A stretch of 53,436 bases of DNA from Asaia bogorensis (GTDB lineage: Bacteria > Pseudomonadota > Alphaproteobacteria > Acetobacterales > Acetobacteraceae), in the NCBI GenBank assembly GCA_943333505.2, contig CALQTN020000026.1:1-53436 (forward strand), in the 5' to 3' direction. The translations under genes were made by a program, and so were the position numbers. Within the stretch, counting starts at the first letter, position 1. Each line of letters starts with the position of its first letter. Of this stretch, positions 42,911 through 52,028 are shown one piece after another. The notes under the pieces were generated by a model that saw only the letters and a list, made by a program, of their open reading frames with translations, did no database searches and was not told where the DNA came from.

Positions 42911-44992
42911 ATGTTGGTAACCACACTGCTATATGGCGCCTGCGCCGGGCTTTACGCCGCGCTGACGGCGCTGATCTTGGTGCGGCTTCGGCTTAGCCGC
43001 ACAGGATTTTATCTGGCGCTCGCGACTGGCGTTTCGGCCCTATGGGCGGGGATGTTCGCCTTCGGGGTAGGGCTGCCCTGGGGCGGGCCTGGCGGGTTGG
43101 TCGATATCCTGCGCTCGATCGTCTGGTATCTTTTCCTGCTGCATCTGTATCGCCGGACCGTTACCGGTCGCAGTTCGATGTCGCAGGCATTCATTGTGAC
43201 CGGACTGGTCGTGTCGGTGATCGTGATCACCGGCGTTGTCTCGGGCTATGCGCTGCGCGGCGGCAACACGGGCTGGTCGGTTGCGACCGGTGTCCGGGTC
43301 GGACTGGCCGTGTGCAACATCCTGCTGATTGAAAACCTCTATCGCAACGCCCCGCAAGAGGCGAAATGGCATATCAATCTGCCCTGCATCGCCCTGATGG
43401 CGCTCTTTACCTATGACCTTGTGCTGTGGGCCGATGCGGCACTGGTTGGGTATCTGTCGCCGCCCTTGGTCAACGCACGGGCCGTGGCTGCCGCCGTTGT
43501 GGTGCCGCTGCTCGCGGTCGGTGCGGCGCGCAATCGTGATTGGGCAATTGATATCCACGTTTCCCGTCAGGTGGTGTTCCATAGCGCCACCCTGGTGCTG
43601 GCTGGGATGTTCCTGATCGGCCTTGCCGGCATCGGCGAAGCGATGCGCTATTTCGGGGCCGATTGGGGCGCGACGGCGCAGATTGGGCTGGTTTTTGCCG
43701 GCTTCATTAGCGTGGCCGTGTTGCTTACCTCCGGGCGCGCCCGCTCCTGGTTGCAGCGCCTGCTGGTCGATCACTTCTTTAGCCGGCGCTATAATTACGA
43801 GCAGGAGTGGCTGCGCTGCATCGCCATGCTGTCGGGCGATGACGCCTATGTGCCCCTTCATAGCCGGGTGATCCGCGCGGTCGCGGGCATCGTCGATAGC
43901 CCCGGCGGCGCGGTGTTCCTGCGCCAGGACAATGCGGCCCCTGGTGCCCGCTACGTTTGGGCGGGCTCGTGGAACATGCCGGCGACATCGGGTGAGGTGA
44001 CCGCCGACCATCCCTTGATCGCGGCCTTCGGGTCCGGCCCGACCGCCATTCTGCTGGCTGATCACCCAGGCCTGCTGGCCGATCCGGCGCTGTCCGGCGC
44101 CTGGCTTGCGGTTCCTTTGTCGCGCGGCCCACCGCAAGATGGCGCTGGGGTCGATATTCTCGGGTTTGTCGTCGTCAAGCCTCCGCGCGCGCGCTTCGTC
44201 GTCGACCGCGAAGTGCTTGACCTGTTGCAAATCGTCGCCCGCCAGGTGGCGGCAGCCATTGCCGCACGCCAGGGGGCCGAAATCCTCATGCAGACCCGTG
44301 CGCTGCATGACTACGGCAAGCGCTTCGCCTTCGTGGCCCACGATATCAAGAATGTCTCCGGCCAGTTGACACTGCTGCTGGCCAATGCCGAGCACCATCT
44401 CAGCAACCCGGCATTCCAACGCGACATGTTGGTCACGGTGCGGGCGTCGGTAGCGCGGATCACCGGCTTGTTGCGCCGCCTGCAGACGCCGGACAATGAG
44501 TTGACGCGCGCAACCGTGCGCCCTGCCGAGCACCTCGAACGCATCGGGCGGCAGTTTGACGGGAGCAATGGTGGGCCTGCCGCATCGGTACCGGTTGAAG
44601 TGTCGCTCGAAGGTGCCGAGGCCACCGTCGCCATGTCCCCGGGGAGTTTCGAGGCTGTGGTGACCCATTTGCTCAACAATGCGATCGAGGCAACCGTTGA
44701 AGCGGCCCCGCCTGGGCTGCGACCCGCTCCGGTTCGCTTGGTACTGCACTGCGAGGGACGGCGGGCGACGGTGGATGTCGTCGATCACGGCACCGGCATG
44801 ACCGCCGATTTCGTCCGTGACGGGTTGTTTCGGCCTTTTGTCACCTCCAAACCGCTTGGCAGCGGCATCGGTGCCTTCCAGGCACGGGAATTGCTGCGTG
44901 AGGTCGGTGGCGATCTGCAAGTGATCAGCACGCCTGGGGAAGGCACCACGATGCGGATCATGCTACCTTTGATGGAGGCGGCGACGGTGTAA
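42911..44992 (+). CDS. prsK: XrtA/PEP-CTERM system histidine kinase
   Basis: A 693-residue sensor kinase. The first ~290 residues hold about eight hydrophobic membrane segments. A GAF-like domain follows, from about 310 to 460. The dimerisation/phosphoacceptor site is FVAHDIKNVSGQ with His477. The ATPase domain has HLLNNAIEAT (N box), VVDHGTGMTADF and SKPLGSGIGAFQARELLRE. This matches PrsK of the PrsK/PrsR pair found in exosortase A loci. It should sense an envelope signal and phosphorylate PrsR, which is encoded 83 bases downstream. Confidence 0.92.
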   Translation: MLVTTLLYGACAGLYAALTALILVRLRLSRTGFYLALATGVSALWAGMFAFGVGLPWGGPGGLVDILRSIVWYLFLLHLYRRTVTGRSSMSQAFIVTGLVVSVIVITGVVSGYALRGGNTGWSVATGVRVGLAVCNILLIENLYRNAPQEAKWHINLPCIALMALFTYDLVLWADAALVGYLSPPLVNARAVAAAVVVPLLAVGAARNRDWAIDIHVSRQVVFHSATLVLAGMFLIGLAGIGEAMRYFGADWGATAQIGLVFAGFISVAVLLTSGRARSWLQRLLVDHFFSRRYNYEQEWLRCIAMLSGDDAYVPLHSRVIRAVAGIVDSPGGAVFLRQDNAAPGARYVWAGSWNMPATSGEVTADHPLIAAFGSGPTAILLADHPGLLADPALSGAWLAVPLSRGPPQDGAGVDILGFVVVKPPRARFVVDREVLDLLQIVARQVAAAIAARQGAEILMQTRALHDYGKRFAFVAHDIKNVSGQLTLLLANAEHHLSNPAFQRDMLVTVRASVARITGLLRRLQTPDNELTRATVRPAEHLERIGRQFDGSNGGPAASVPVEVSLEGAEATVAMSPGSFEAVVTHLLNNAIEATVEAAPPGLRPAPVRLVLHCEGRRATVDVVDHGTGMTADFVRDGLFRPFVTSKPLGSGIGAFQARELLREVGGDLQVISTPGEGTTMRIMLPLMEAATV

Positions 44993-45075
44993 GCATGCCC
45001 CATGCCGGCGGTGAAGCGCTGCGGTGTGGAATATTCGGTTTGGTGACGCTATAAACGGCCTTGGATGGAGTACGG

Positions 45076-46473
45076 ATGGCAAAGGCGAAGTTACTCATTG
45101 TCGAAGACGACGAAGGCCTGTGCAGCCAATACCGCTGGGCGTTTCCTGAGTACGACCTGCTGTTTGCCCATACAAGGGCACAAGGTTTGGCGCTCGCGCT
45201 CCAGGAACGGCCTGCCGTCGCGGTGACCGATCTTGGTCTGCCACCCGATGCGGATGGGGTGAGCGAGGGGTTCGCAGCCCTTGATGCCTTTACCAACCAA
45301 CTACCCAAAATGAAGGTGATTATCGCGACCAGCCATGGCGAACGGGCCCACGCGCTGCGTGCGGTGCGATCGGGGGCCTATGATTTCTGCGAAAAGCCAG
45401 CCGATATCGAAATGCTGCGCAGCATTGTCGCCCGCGCCCAGCGACTGCATGCCCTGGAAGAGGAAAACCGGGCGCTTGCGGCCGCCCCTACCCCGTCGCC
45501 GATCAAGCGGATTATCACCGCTGCTGATTCCATGCTGAAAGTCTGTCGCACCATCGAACGGCTGGCGCCGACCAATGTCAGCGTGATGCTGCTTGGCGAT
45601 AGCGGCACTGGTAAGGAGGCGCTGGCCCGAGCGTTGCATGACATGGGGCCGCGTGCGAAATTCCCGTTCGTTGCGATCAATTGCGGTGCGATCCCGGAGA
45701 ATCTCCTGGAGAGTGAGTTGTTCGGCTACGAACGTGGGGCATTCACCGGGGCGGTCAAGCAGACGATCGGCAAGATTGAGGCTGCCAATAAAGGCACGCT
45801 GTTTCTCGATGAAATCGGCGATTTACCCTACCAGTTGCAGGTTAAGCTGTTGCGTTTCCTGCAGGAGCAGGTGATCGAACGGGTTGGTGGGCGGCAAACC
45901 ATTCCGGTCGATGTCCGGGTGGTGTCGGCGACCAATATGAATCTCGATGACCAGGTCAACACCGGCAAGTTCCGTAATGATCTGCTGTATCGGCTCAACT
46001 CGGTGAGCGTCCGTATCCCGCCGTTGCGGGACCGGCCGGGCGACGTGATGCTGCTCGCACGGTTTTTCCTCGGACGATATAATCAGGAATTCGGTCGCAG
46101 CCTGCGCGGCTTCACTGAAGGCGCGATTGCCGCGATCGAGGCGCATACTTGGCCCGGCAATGTGCGTGAACTGGAAAATCGGATGAAGCGGGCCGCGGTC
46201 ATGGCCGATGGGCGGATGATCGATGCGGTTGATCTCGAACTGGCGGTAGATTCCGGCGCGCTGGAAGATCTCGACCTTCGTGCCGCCAGATCGCGTGCCG
46301 AACGTGCGGTGGTGACCAAGGCGCTCGATCGAAGCGGCGCTCGCCACGCGGTTGCAGCCAAATTACTTGGCGTGAGCCGGCCAACCCTTTATGCATTGCT
46401 GGAAGCCCACGGTATAACTGTGGATATGCCGATACCCGCTGCGAGCGCAGGCGCCGAGCAGAATGAAAAATAA
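45076..46473 (+). CDS. prsR: PEP-CTERM-box response regulator, sigma-54-dependent (NtrC family)
   Basis: A 465-residue three-domain regulator. The receiver domain has acidic pair EDDEG and phosphoacceptor Asp52 in VTDLGLPP. The sigma-54 activator AAA domain has Walker A GDSGTGKE (174-181), GAFTGA in YERGAFTGA, and the Walker B LFLDEIGDLP. A Fis-type helix-turn-helix lies near the C-terminus (AAKLLGVSRPTLYALLEAHG). It activates RpoN-dependent promoters, in XrtA organisms those of PEP-CTERM genes. ATG 45076 follows a GGAG site; a longer frame from 45061 is not used. Confidence 0.93.
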   Translation: MAKAKLLIVEDDEGLCSQYRWAFPEYDLLFAHTRAQGLALALQERPAVAVTDLGLPPDADGVSEGFAALDAFTNQLPKMKVIIATSHGERAHALRAVRSGAYDFCEKPADIEMLRSIVARAQRLHALEEENRALAAAPTPSPIKRIITAADSMLKVCRTIERLAPTNVSVMLLGDSGTGKEALARALHDMGPRAKFPFVAINCGAIPENLLESELFGYERGAFTGAVKQTIGKIEAANKGTLFLDEIGDLPYQLQVKLLRFLQEQVIERVGGRQTIPVDVRVVSATNMNLDDQVNTGKFRNDLLYRLNSVSVRIPPLRDRPGDVMLLARFFLGRYNQEFGRSLRGFTEGAIAAIEAHTWPGNVRELENRMKRAAVMADGRMIDAVDLELAVDSGALEDLDLRAARSRAERAVVTKALDRSGARHAVAAKLLGVSRPTLYALLEAHGITVDMPIPAASAGAEQNEK

Positions 46474-46518
46474 CGCCGCGATTTTCCCTTTGTCCCAACA
46501 AAATGGACTTCCGATCAG

Positions 46519-49296
46519 ATGAAGAAGCTGCTCATTCTCGTAATGGTCCTTATGCTGCTCGGTGCTGGCGCCGGCGCCGCTTGGTGGAAATTCGTCTACA
46601 AATCGGATAATTTCGCCACAGCGCGTGCGCTGATCGAAAAGGGCGACTTGCGGGCGGCCCAGATCGATTTGCGCAATGCGGTGCGCGACGATCCCACCAA
46701 CGCGGAAGCGCATTTCCGGCTTGGCGTGGTGCAGATGCGGCTCGGCGATCCGGTGGCGGCTGAAAAGGAGCTCCGCCTCGCGCGGGATAACGGATTTGAT
46801 CCGCGCGGCGTGACCCCATTGCTGGCGCAGACTTACATGGCGCAGGGCAAGTTCAAGGAATTGCTGCGCGATTTCGCCGTCGCTGGCCAACCGCCTGAAA
46901 TTGCCGTCGCGATCCTGGTGACCCGTGGCCTTGCCATGATGCAGATGGACAACATGGATGGCGCGGCGAGCGCCTTCGCCGAAGCCGAACGTCTTGGGCC
47001 GCAGGCGGTTGATCCGCCATTGGCCGCGGCCCGGGTGTTGATCGCCAAACGCGACTATTCCGGTGCCGAAGCCAAGGTTGATCGCGCGCTGACCATCAAC
47101 GGCAAAGCGCCTGACGCGCTTGTGCTGAAGGCACAGCTGGCCAACCTCAAGGGCGATCGTACCAAGGCGCTGACAGCCCTTGATGCGGCGATCGAGGTTG
47201 CACCGAATTCGTCCTCGGCACGGCTCGAGCGCGCCAATATCCTGGTTGCCACCGGGCAGGATGCCAAGGCGAAAGCTGACGTGGATTTCGTCCTGAACAA
47301 TGAACCCCGCAGTGCGGGCGCAGTTTATCTGCAAGCGGTGCTGGCGGCGCGTGCACGGGATTTCCCGGCGGCCGACGCGGCGCTGACGAAGATTGGCGGC
47401 GTGATGTCGCGCTTTCCGCGCGGCTATTATTTCCAGGCGATTGTGAAGTTTAATCTGGGTCAGGCCGAGCAGGCGGTGGAAGCCGCCGGCAAATATGTGG
47501 CCCGCAATCCCGGCGATCCGGATGGCGTCAAGCTGATGGCGCGGATAGATCTGGCGGTGCAGCGTCCTGAACACGCGATCCAGATGCTGGAAGCGCCGGC
47601 CGAAGCGGGAACCGCCGATGCCGATATGCTGGACCTGCTTGGCCGGGCCTACGCCCAAAGTGGCCGCAGCCAGCAGGCCCTGACGACGTTCCAGAAAGCC
47701 GCCGCGATGGCGCCTGATAACGCGGACATCCTCAACCGTCTGGCCTCGGCCCGACTGGGGCTTGGGGATGCGGCAGGGGCCGCTAAAGACCTTGAGCATT
47801 CGCTTGAACTGGCGCCGAAGCAGGCATCGACGGGCGAAGCGTTGGTGGTGGCCTCGCTTGCCGGCGGGGATGTTGACAAGGCCGCAGCTGCGCTCGCCAA
47901 ACTGGATCAATCCAAGGTCAATGCCGAGGTGTTCGGTATCCTGACTGGGATGGTCCGCATGGCGCAGCTCGATGTCGATGCGGCGGTTACCGCGTTCCGA
48001 TCGGTCCTGAAGGAGCGTCCCGATTCTGTACCGGCCCGGCTGAACCTCGCCAAGATCGCCATGCTGCGGAACCAGGTTGTTGATTCTGAGCGCCTTTTGA
48101 ACGAGATCCTGACCCAGTTGCCGGCCAACGAGCAGGCCTTGTCGGCGTTGGTGAGCTTGTATGTGCTGGATGGCCGGTTACCGCGTGCGGTTGTCGCGTT
48201 GCAGGCCGCCCGTGCGGCGGCGCCGACCAATATCGGGGTGATGCTTGGGCTTGTCGACCTTCACATCCGCCTGCGCGACGGGGATAAGGCCCTGGCAATT
48301 ATTGATGAGGCGATGAAGGGTCAGGCGCAAAACCAGGCATTGACTGCGGCCAAAGTCCGGGCGCTCGTCAGCGTGGGCAAAAATGCGGATGCCGAAGCCG
48401 AACTGCGCAACCTGCTCAAGGCGGACCCCGCCAATGAACCGGCACGCCGGACCTTGGCAGATTTGCTGGGGACGCAGAAATCGTTCGACACGGCCCGGGC
48501 CGTGTTGCGCGAAGGATTGTCCCTGGCGCCGGGTAGCCCCCGCATGATCGAGGCGCTGATTGCCCTTGAAGTGGCGGCAACCGGGCCCGAACGGACCCTG
48601 CAATTGCTCGACGAACTGGCCAAGGATGCGCGGAACCGTCCCGCGCTGCGGGCGATGAAGGGCAATGTCCTGATGTCGGCGAACAAATTTGCCGACGCGG
48701 CGGCGGCGTATGCGGCAGAGTACAAGATTGACCCGTCGGGCGATCTTGCGGCGCGGGCTGCGCAGGCCTGGGGGGCGGCCGGCAGGCCGGATGTTGGTCG
48801 GCCGATGCTTGTCGAGTGGCTGGCGACGCACCCAGATGACATGTCGCCACTCCAGGTGCTGGTCACGCTGGATATCGGCGCGAAAAAATACGACGATGCT
48901 GAGCGCTCCCTCAAGCAGGTGCTTGATGTTCAGCCGAACAACGTTCCGGCCCTGAATAATCTGGCGTGGATCTATCAGCAGAAGGGCGACACAACCGCGC
49001 AGAGCCTGGCACATAAGGCCTACCTGCTGAGCCCGACCCCGCAGGTCGCGGATACGCTGGGTTGGATTTTGGCTACCCAAGGCAAGCCTGATGTGGCGTT
49101 GATGCTGTTGCGCCAGGCAAGCGCGCAGCTGACAACCGATGGCACCGTGCAGTTCCACTATGCCTTCGCGCTCAACGCGGTTGGCAAAAAGGACGAAGCG
49201 GTCTCCGTGCTGCGTCCGATCGTGCTCGGCAAGGCCGAGTTCGATGAAAAGCCTGCCGCCAAGCGGATGTTCGACGAATTATCCGTGCCGAAATAG
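46519..49296 (+). CDS. prsT: XrtA/PEP-CTERM system TPR-repeat protein
   Basis: A 925-residue protein: a short N-terminal membrane anchor or signal (MKKLLILVMVLMLLGAG) followed by some twenty TPR-type helix pairs, for example AEAHFRLGVVQMRLGDPVAA and YAQSGRSQQALTTFQKAAAM. It is the PrsT protein usually encoded with PrsK and PrsR and is probably held in the inner membrane facing the periplasm. It may scaffold exopolysaccharide or PEP-CTERM assembly. It is 45 bases after prsR and 26 bases before the next glycosyltransferase gene. Confidence 0.9.
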   Translation: MKKLLILVMVLMLLGAGAGAAWWKFVYKSDNFATARALIEKGDLRAAQIDLRNAVRDDPTNAEAHFRLGVVQMRLGDPVAAEKELRLARDNGFDPRGVTPLLAQTYMAQGKFKELLRDFAVAGQPPEIAVAILVTRGLAMMQMDNMDGAASAFAEAERLGPQAVDPPLAAARVLIAKRDYSGAEAKVDRALTINGKAPDALVLKAQLANLKGDRTKALTALDAAIEVAPNSSSARLERANILVATGQDAKAKADVDFVLNNEPRSAGAVYLQAVLAARARDFPAADAALTKIGGVMSRFPRGYYFQAIVKFNLGQAEQAVEAAGKYVARNPGDPDGVKLMARIDLAVQRPEHAIQMLEAPAEAGTADADMLDLLGRAYAQSGRSQQALTTFQKAAAMAPDNADILNRLASARLGLGDAAGAAKDLEHSLELAPKQASTGEALVVASLAGGDVDKAAAALAKLDQSKVNAEVFGILTGMVRMAQLDVDAAVTAFRSVLKERPDSVPARLNLAKIAMLRNQVVDSERLLNEILTQLPANEQALSALVSLYVLDGRLPRAVVALQAARAAAPTNIGVMLGLVDLHIRLRDGDKALAIIDEAMKGQAQNQALTAAKVRALVSVGKNADAEAELRNLLKADPANEPARRTLADLLGTQKSFDTARAVLREGLSLAPGSPRMIEALIALEVAATGPERTLQLLDELAKDARNRPALRAMKGNVLMSANKFADAAAAYAAEYKIDPSGDLAARAAQAWGAAGRPDVGRPMLVEWLATHPDDMSPLQVLVTLDIGAKKYDDAERSLKQVLDVQPNNVPALNNLAWIYQQKGDTTAQSLAHKAYLLSPTPQVADTLGWILATQGKPDVALMLLRQASAQLTTDGTVQFHYAFALNAVGKKDEAVSVLRPIVLGKAEFDEKPAAKRMFDELSVPK

Positions 49297-49322
49297 ACCG
49301 TCCCGCCGAGCGGCGGTCGCCA

Positions 49323-50495
49323 ATGCGGGTGCTGACCTTCAGCACGCTGTTCCCGAACCATGAACGCCCAAACTTTGGGGTGTTCGTGGAGAATCGGCTG
49401 CGTCATCTGGTTGCGACCGGGGAGGTCGAAAGTACAGTTCTGGCTCCGGTCGCCTATTTCCCCTCGCGGTCCGAGCGCTTTGGCGTTTGGGCGCAGCAGG
49501 CCCGCGTCGCCCGGCGCGAAATCCGGCATGGACTGGTCGTGCATCACCCGCGCTGGCTGGCGATCCCGAAAATCGGGACCCCGGTATCCCCGCTGACCTT
49601 GTATTGGGCGAGCCTGCGCGCACTGCGCAAGCTGATCGCCGGCGGGCTGCGCTTCGATTTGATCGACGCGCATTATCTTTACCCTGACGGTGTCGCGGCG
49701 GTCTGGCTGGGGCGCGCCTTCAACTGTCCGGTGGTGATCACCGCGCGCGGGTCCGACGTGACCGAGTTTCCCGATTTCGCCATTCCGCGCCGCTATATCG
49801 AGGGGGCGATCGCGGGAGCTGATGCGCTGATTTCCGTCAGTGGCGGGTTGCGCGATCGCCTGATCGAGCTCGGCGCGCCGCGCGAAAAAGTGACCGTGCT
49901 GCGCAATGGCATCGATACTGACCTGTTCCACCCGGTCGACCGCCAGGCGGCACGCGCCGCGTTGGGACTGACCCGACCGACCCTGATCTCGGTCGGTGGC
50001 CTGATCCCGCGCAAACGCAATCACCTCACCATCGATGCGATCGGACTGCTCGATAATGTTGATCTGATCATTGTCGGCGAAGGGCCTCAACACGGGGCTT
50101 TGCAGGCGCAGATTGATCGCCTCGGCCTGGGTGAGCGGGTCCGATTGCTCGGCCCGCGCCCGCATGGCAAGTTGCCGTTTTACTATGGCGCGGCAGATGC
50201 GATGGTTCTGGCCTCGTCACGGGAAGGTTGGGCCAATGTGCTGCTCGAATCGATGGCGTGTGGCACGCCAGTGGTGGCCAGCCGCATTCCCGGCAACCCC
50301 GAAGTGGTGCGTGCGCCGGAGGCCGGGTTGATTGTCGACGAGAACACCGCCGAGGGCATCGCCAGTTCGGTGCACGCGCTGTTCGCCAATCCGCCGGACC
50401 GTGCAGCGACGCGCGCCTATGCGGAGCAGTTTGGCTGGGCGGAAACCAGCGCCGGCCAATTGGCGCTGTTCCGCCGTTTGCTCGGGCACACATGA
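49323..50495 (+). CDS. Glycosyltransferase family 4 protein, XrtA locus
   Basis: A 390-residue GT-B transferase: FSTLFPNHERPNFGVFVENR at the N-terminus, ITARGSDVTEFPDFAIPRRY, VLRNGIDTDLFHPVDRQA, SVGGLIPRKRNHLTIDAIGL, and the donor-binding ASSREGWANVLLESMACG with GTPVVASRIPG. Lies in the plus arm of the XrtA locus directly after prsT. Its stop overlaps the start of the DUF1489 gene (ATGA). The sugar added is not determinable from the sequence. Confidence 0.87.
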   Translation: MRVLTFSTLFPNHERPNFGVFVENRLRHLVATGEVESTVLAPVAYFPSRSERFGVWAQQARVARREIRHGLVVHHPRWLAIPKIGTPVSPLTLYWASLRALRKLIAGGLRFDLIDAHYLYPDGVAAVWLGRAFNCPVVITARGSDVTEFPDFAIPRRYIEGAIAGADALISVSGGLRDRLIELGAPREKVTVLRNGIDTDLFHPVDRQAARAALGLTRPTLISVGGLIPRKRNHLTIDAIGLLDNVDLIIVGEGPQHGALQAQIDRLGLGERVRLLGPRPHGKLPFYYGAADAMVLASSREGWANVLLESMACGTPVVASRIPGNPEVVRAPEAGLIVDENTAEGIASSVHALFANPPDRAATRAYAEQFGWAETSAGQLALFRRLLGHT

Positions 50496-50923
50496 CCGGA
50501 CTTAATTTGGTCAAGCTGTGCGTTGGGATCAGCGATGTTGCCCATCTTCACGCCCTCCAGACGGCGTGGGTCGCGGCGGGACAAATGCTGTGCCATCGGA
50601 CCCGCAATTTTCCCCGCCGTGCCAATGAATTGCGCGACGGTGGCTCGCTCTATTGGGTGATCGCGGGGGCGATAGTGGTGCGCCAGCCGATCACCGATAT
50701 TGTCGAGGACGTACGTGCTGATGGCGTGCGCTGTGCCGCCATCCTGCTTGCGCCCGACCTGATCCCGGTCGCCGGCCGCCCGATGAAGGCGTTCCAGGGC
50801 TGGCGCTATCTGACCGGCGACGATGCGCCCGCCGATCTGGTCGACGGCGCCGAAGCGCTGGGTGAGGCGGACTTGCCGGAGGCGATGCGGCGTGAGCTGC
50901 GCAAACTGGGATTATTGTCATGA
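50492..50923 (+). CDS. DUF1489 family protein
   Basis: A 143-residue protein with the family run LVKLCVGISDVAHLHALQTA and GSLYWVIAGAIVVRQPITDI, then RPMKAFQGWRYL and a C-terminal LPEAMRRELRKLGL. DUF1489 proteins are widespread in alphaproteobacteria and have no assigned activity. Start overlaps the glycosyltransferase stop by four bases and its end overlaps the PfkB start, so all three are one transcript. The longer open frame starting at 50228 lies inside the glycosyltransferase gene and is not used. Confidence 0.88.
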   Translation: MTGLNLVKLCVGISDVAHLHALQTAWVAAGQMLCHRTRNFPRRANELRDGGSLYWVIAGAIVVRQPITDIVEDVRADGVRCAAILLAPDLIPVAGRPMKAFQGWRYLTGDDAPADLVDGAEALGEADLPEAMRRELRKLGLLS

Positions 50924-51864
50924 CCGACATTGTGACTGTCACGCTCAACCCGGCGCTCGATATTGCGTGCGACGCCGGAGCTGTGGTGCCGCTGCATAAG
51001 GTGCGCACCCGCAACACCACGCTTGATCCTGGCGGCGGCGGGATCAACGTTGCCCGCGTGGTCACAGCACTTGGCGGCTCTGCCTGCGCTGTGATCCTTG
51101 CTGGCGGTCCGATCGGCGCGCAGTTGACCGCGCTGGCGGCGGCCCAGATCGGTGTCGTTCGCGCCATCCCGATTGCCGGGACGACCCGGATAAGCATGAC
51201 GGTGCATGACCAGTCCAAAGGCCAGGAATATCGCTTTGTCGCCGATGGGCCGGCAGTGACGCTCGATGAATTTGCCGCATGCCGCGCCGCTTTGGGCCGC
51301 GAGCCCGCCCCCTGGCTGGTCGCGAGCGGCAGCCTGCCGCCAGGTTTGCCGCCTGACAGCTACGCAATTCTTGCCCGCGATGCGGCTGCGCGCGGGCAGT
51401 TCTTTGTGCTGGACACCTCCGGCCCGGCGCTGAAAGCGGCAATCGGGTCCGGGTTGGCGCTGATCAAACCAAGCCTGAGCGAGTTCGAGGCCCTGGTCGG
51501 CCAGACATTGCCGGACGCGGCGAGCCAGGATGCAGCCGCGCTGGCCATGGTCCGTGACGGCGCCGCCGCCCGCATTGCGGTCAGCCTGGGCGGGGATGGT
51601 GCGCTGCTGGCGACTGATGCCGGGGTCTGGCGCAGTGCTGCTTTGCCGGTGAAAGCAGTTGGCGCGGTTGGGGCGGGTGACAGTTTCGTGGCCGCGATGG
51701 CGCTGGCCCTGATGCGTGGCGCGGCGCCGGCCGAAGCACTCGCCTGGGGCATGGCAGGAGGTGCCGCCGCTGTATCGGCCACCGGGACCGCGCATCCGCC
51801 GCGCGCCTTGGTTGAGCGGCTGTTTACCGAAGCGATGGTGTTGGTGACCCAGCGTCGTCAGTGA
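50920..51864 (+). CDS. 1-phosphofructokinase family hexose kinase (PfkB fold)
   Basis: A 314-residue ribokinase-fold sugar-phosphate kinase: TLNPALDIACDAGAVV, PGGGGINVARVVTALGG near the start, then SGSLPPGLPPDSYAILARD and the C-terminal GAVGAGDSFVAAMALAL with catalytic Asp254. This resembles E. coli PfkB and tagatose-6-phosphate or 1-phosphofructose kinases. It phosphorylates a hexose phosphate with ATP. The exact substrate is open. Start overlaps the DUF1489 stop by four bases. A tRNA-Arg gene follows 42 bases later. Confidence 0.9.
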   Translation: MTDIVTVTLNPALDIACDAGAVVPLHKVRTRNTTLDPGGGGINVARVVTALGGSACAVILAGGPIGAQLTALAAAQIGVVRAIPIAGTTRISMTVHDQSKGQEYRFVADGPAVTLDEFAACRAALGREPAPWLVASGSLPPGLPPDSYAILARDAAARGQFFVLDTSGPALKAAIGSGLALIKPSLSEFEALVGQTLPDAASQDAAALAMVRDGAAARIAVSLGGDGALLATDAGVWRSAALPVKAVGAVGAGDSFVAAMALALMRGAAPAEALAWGMAGGAAAVSATGTAHPPRALVERLFTEAMVLVTQRRQ

Positions 51865-51906
51865 CGCACTTCCCTTGCTGGGCAAACCGCGCTAAGCAGC
51901 GGCCGT

Positions 51907-51983
<77 letters not shown>

Positions 51984-52028
51984 TTCATTTCGCGCTGCAT
52001 AGCGCCCGTAAATCCAGGAGACGCCAAG

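Noticed and set aside
43040-44920. 626-codon minus-strand ORF opposite prsK
   Set aside because: Antisense to the histidine kinase gene with no family motif; a shadow of codon bias.
46363-47910. 515-codon minus-strand ORF opposite prsT
   Set aside because: Antisense to the TPR-protein gene, His/Arg-rich, no motif; a shadow.
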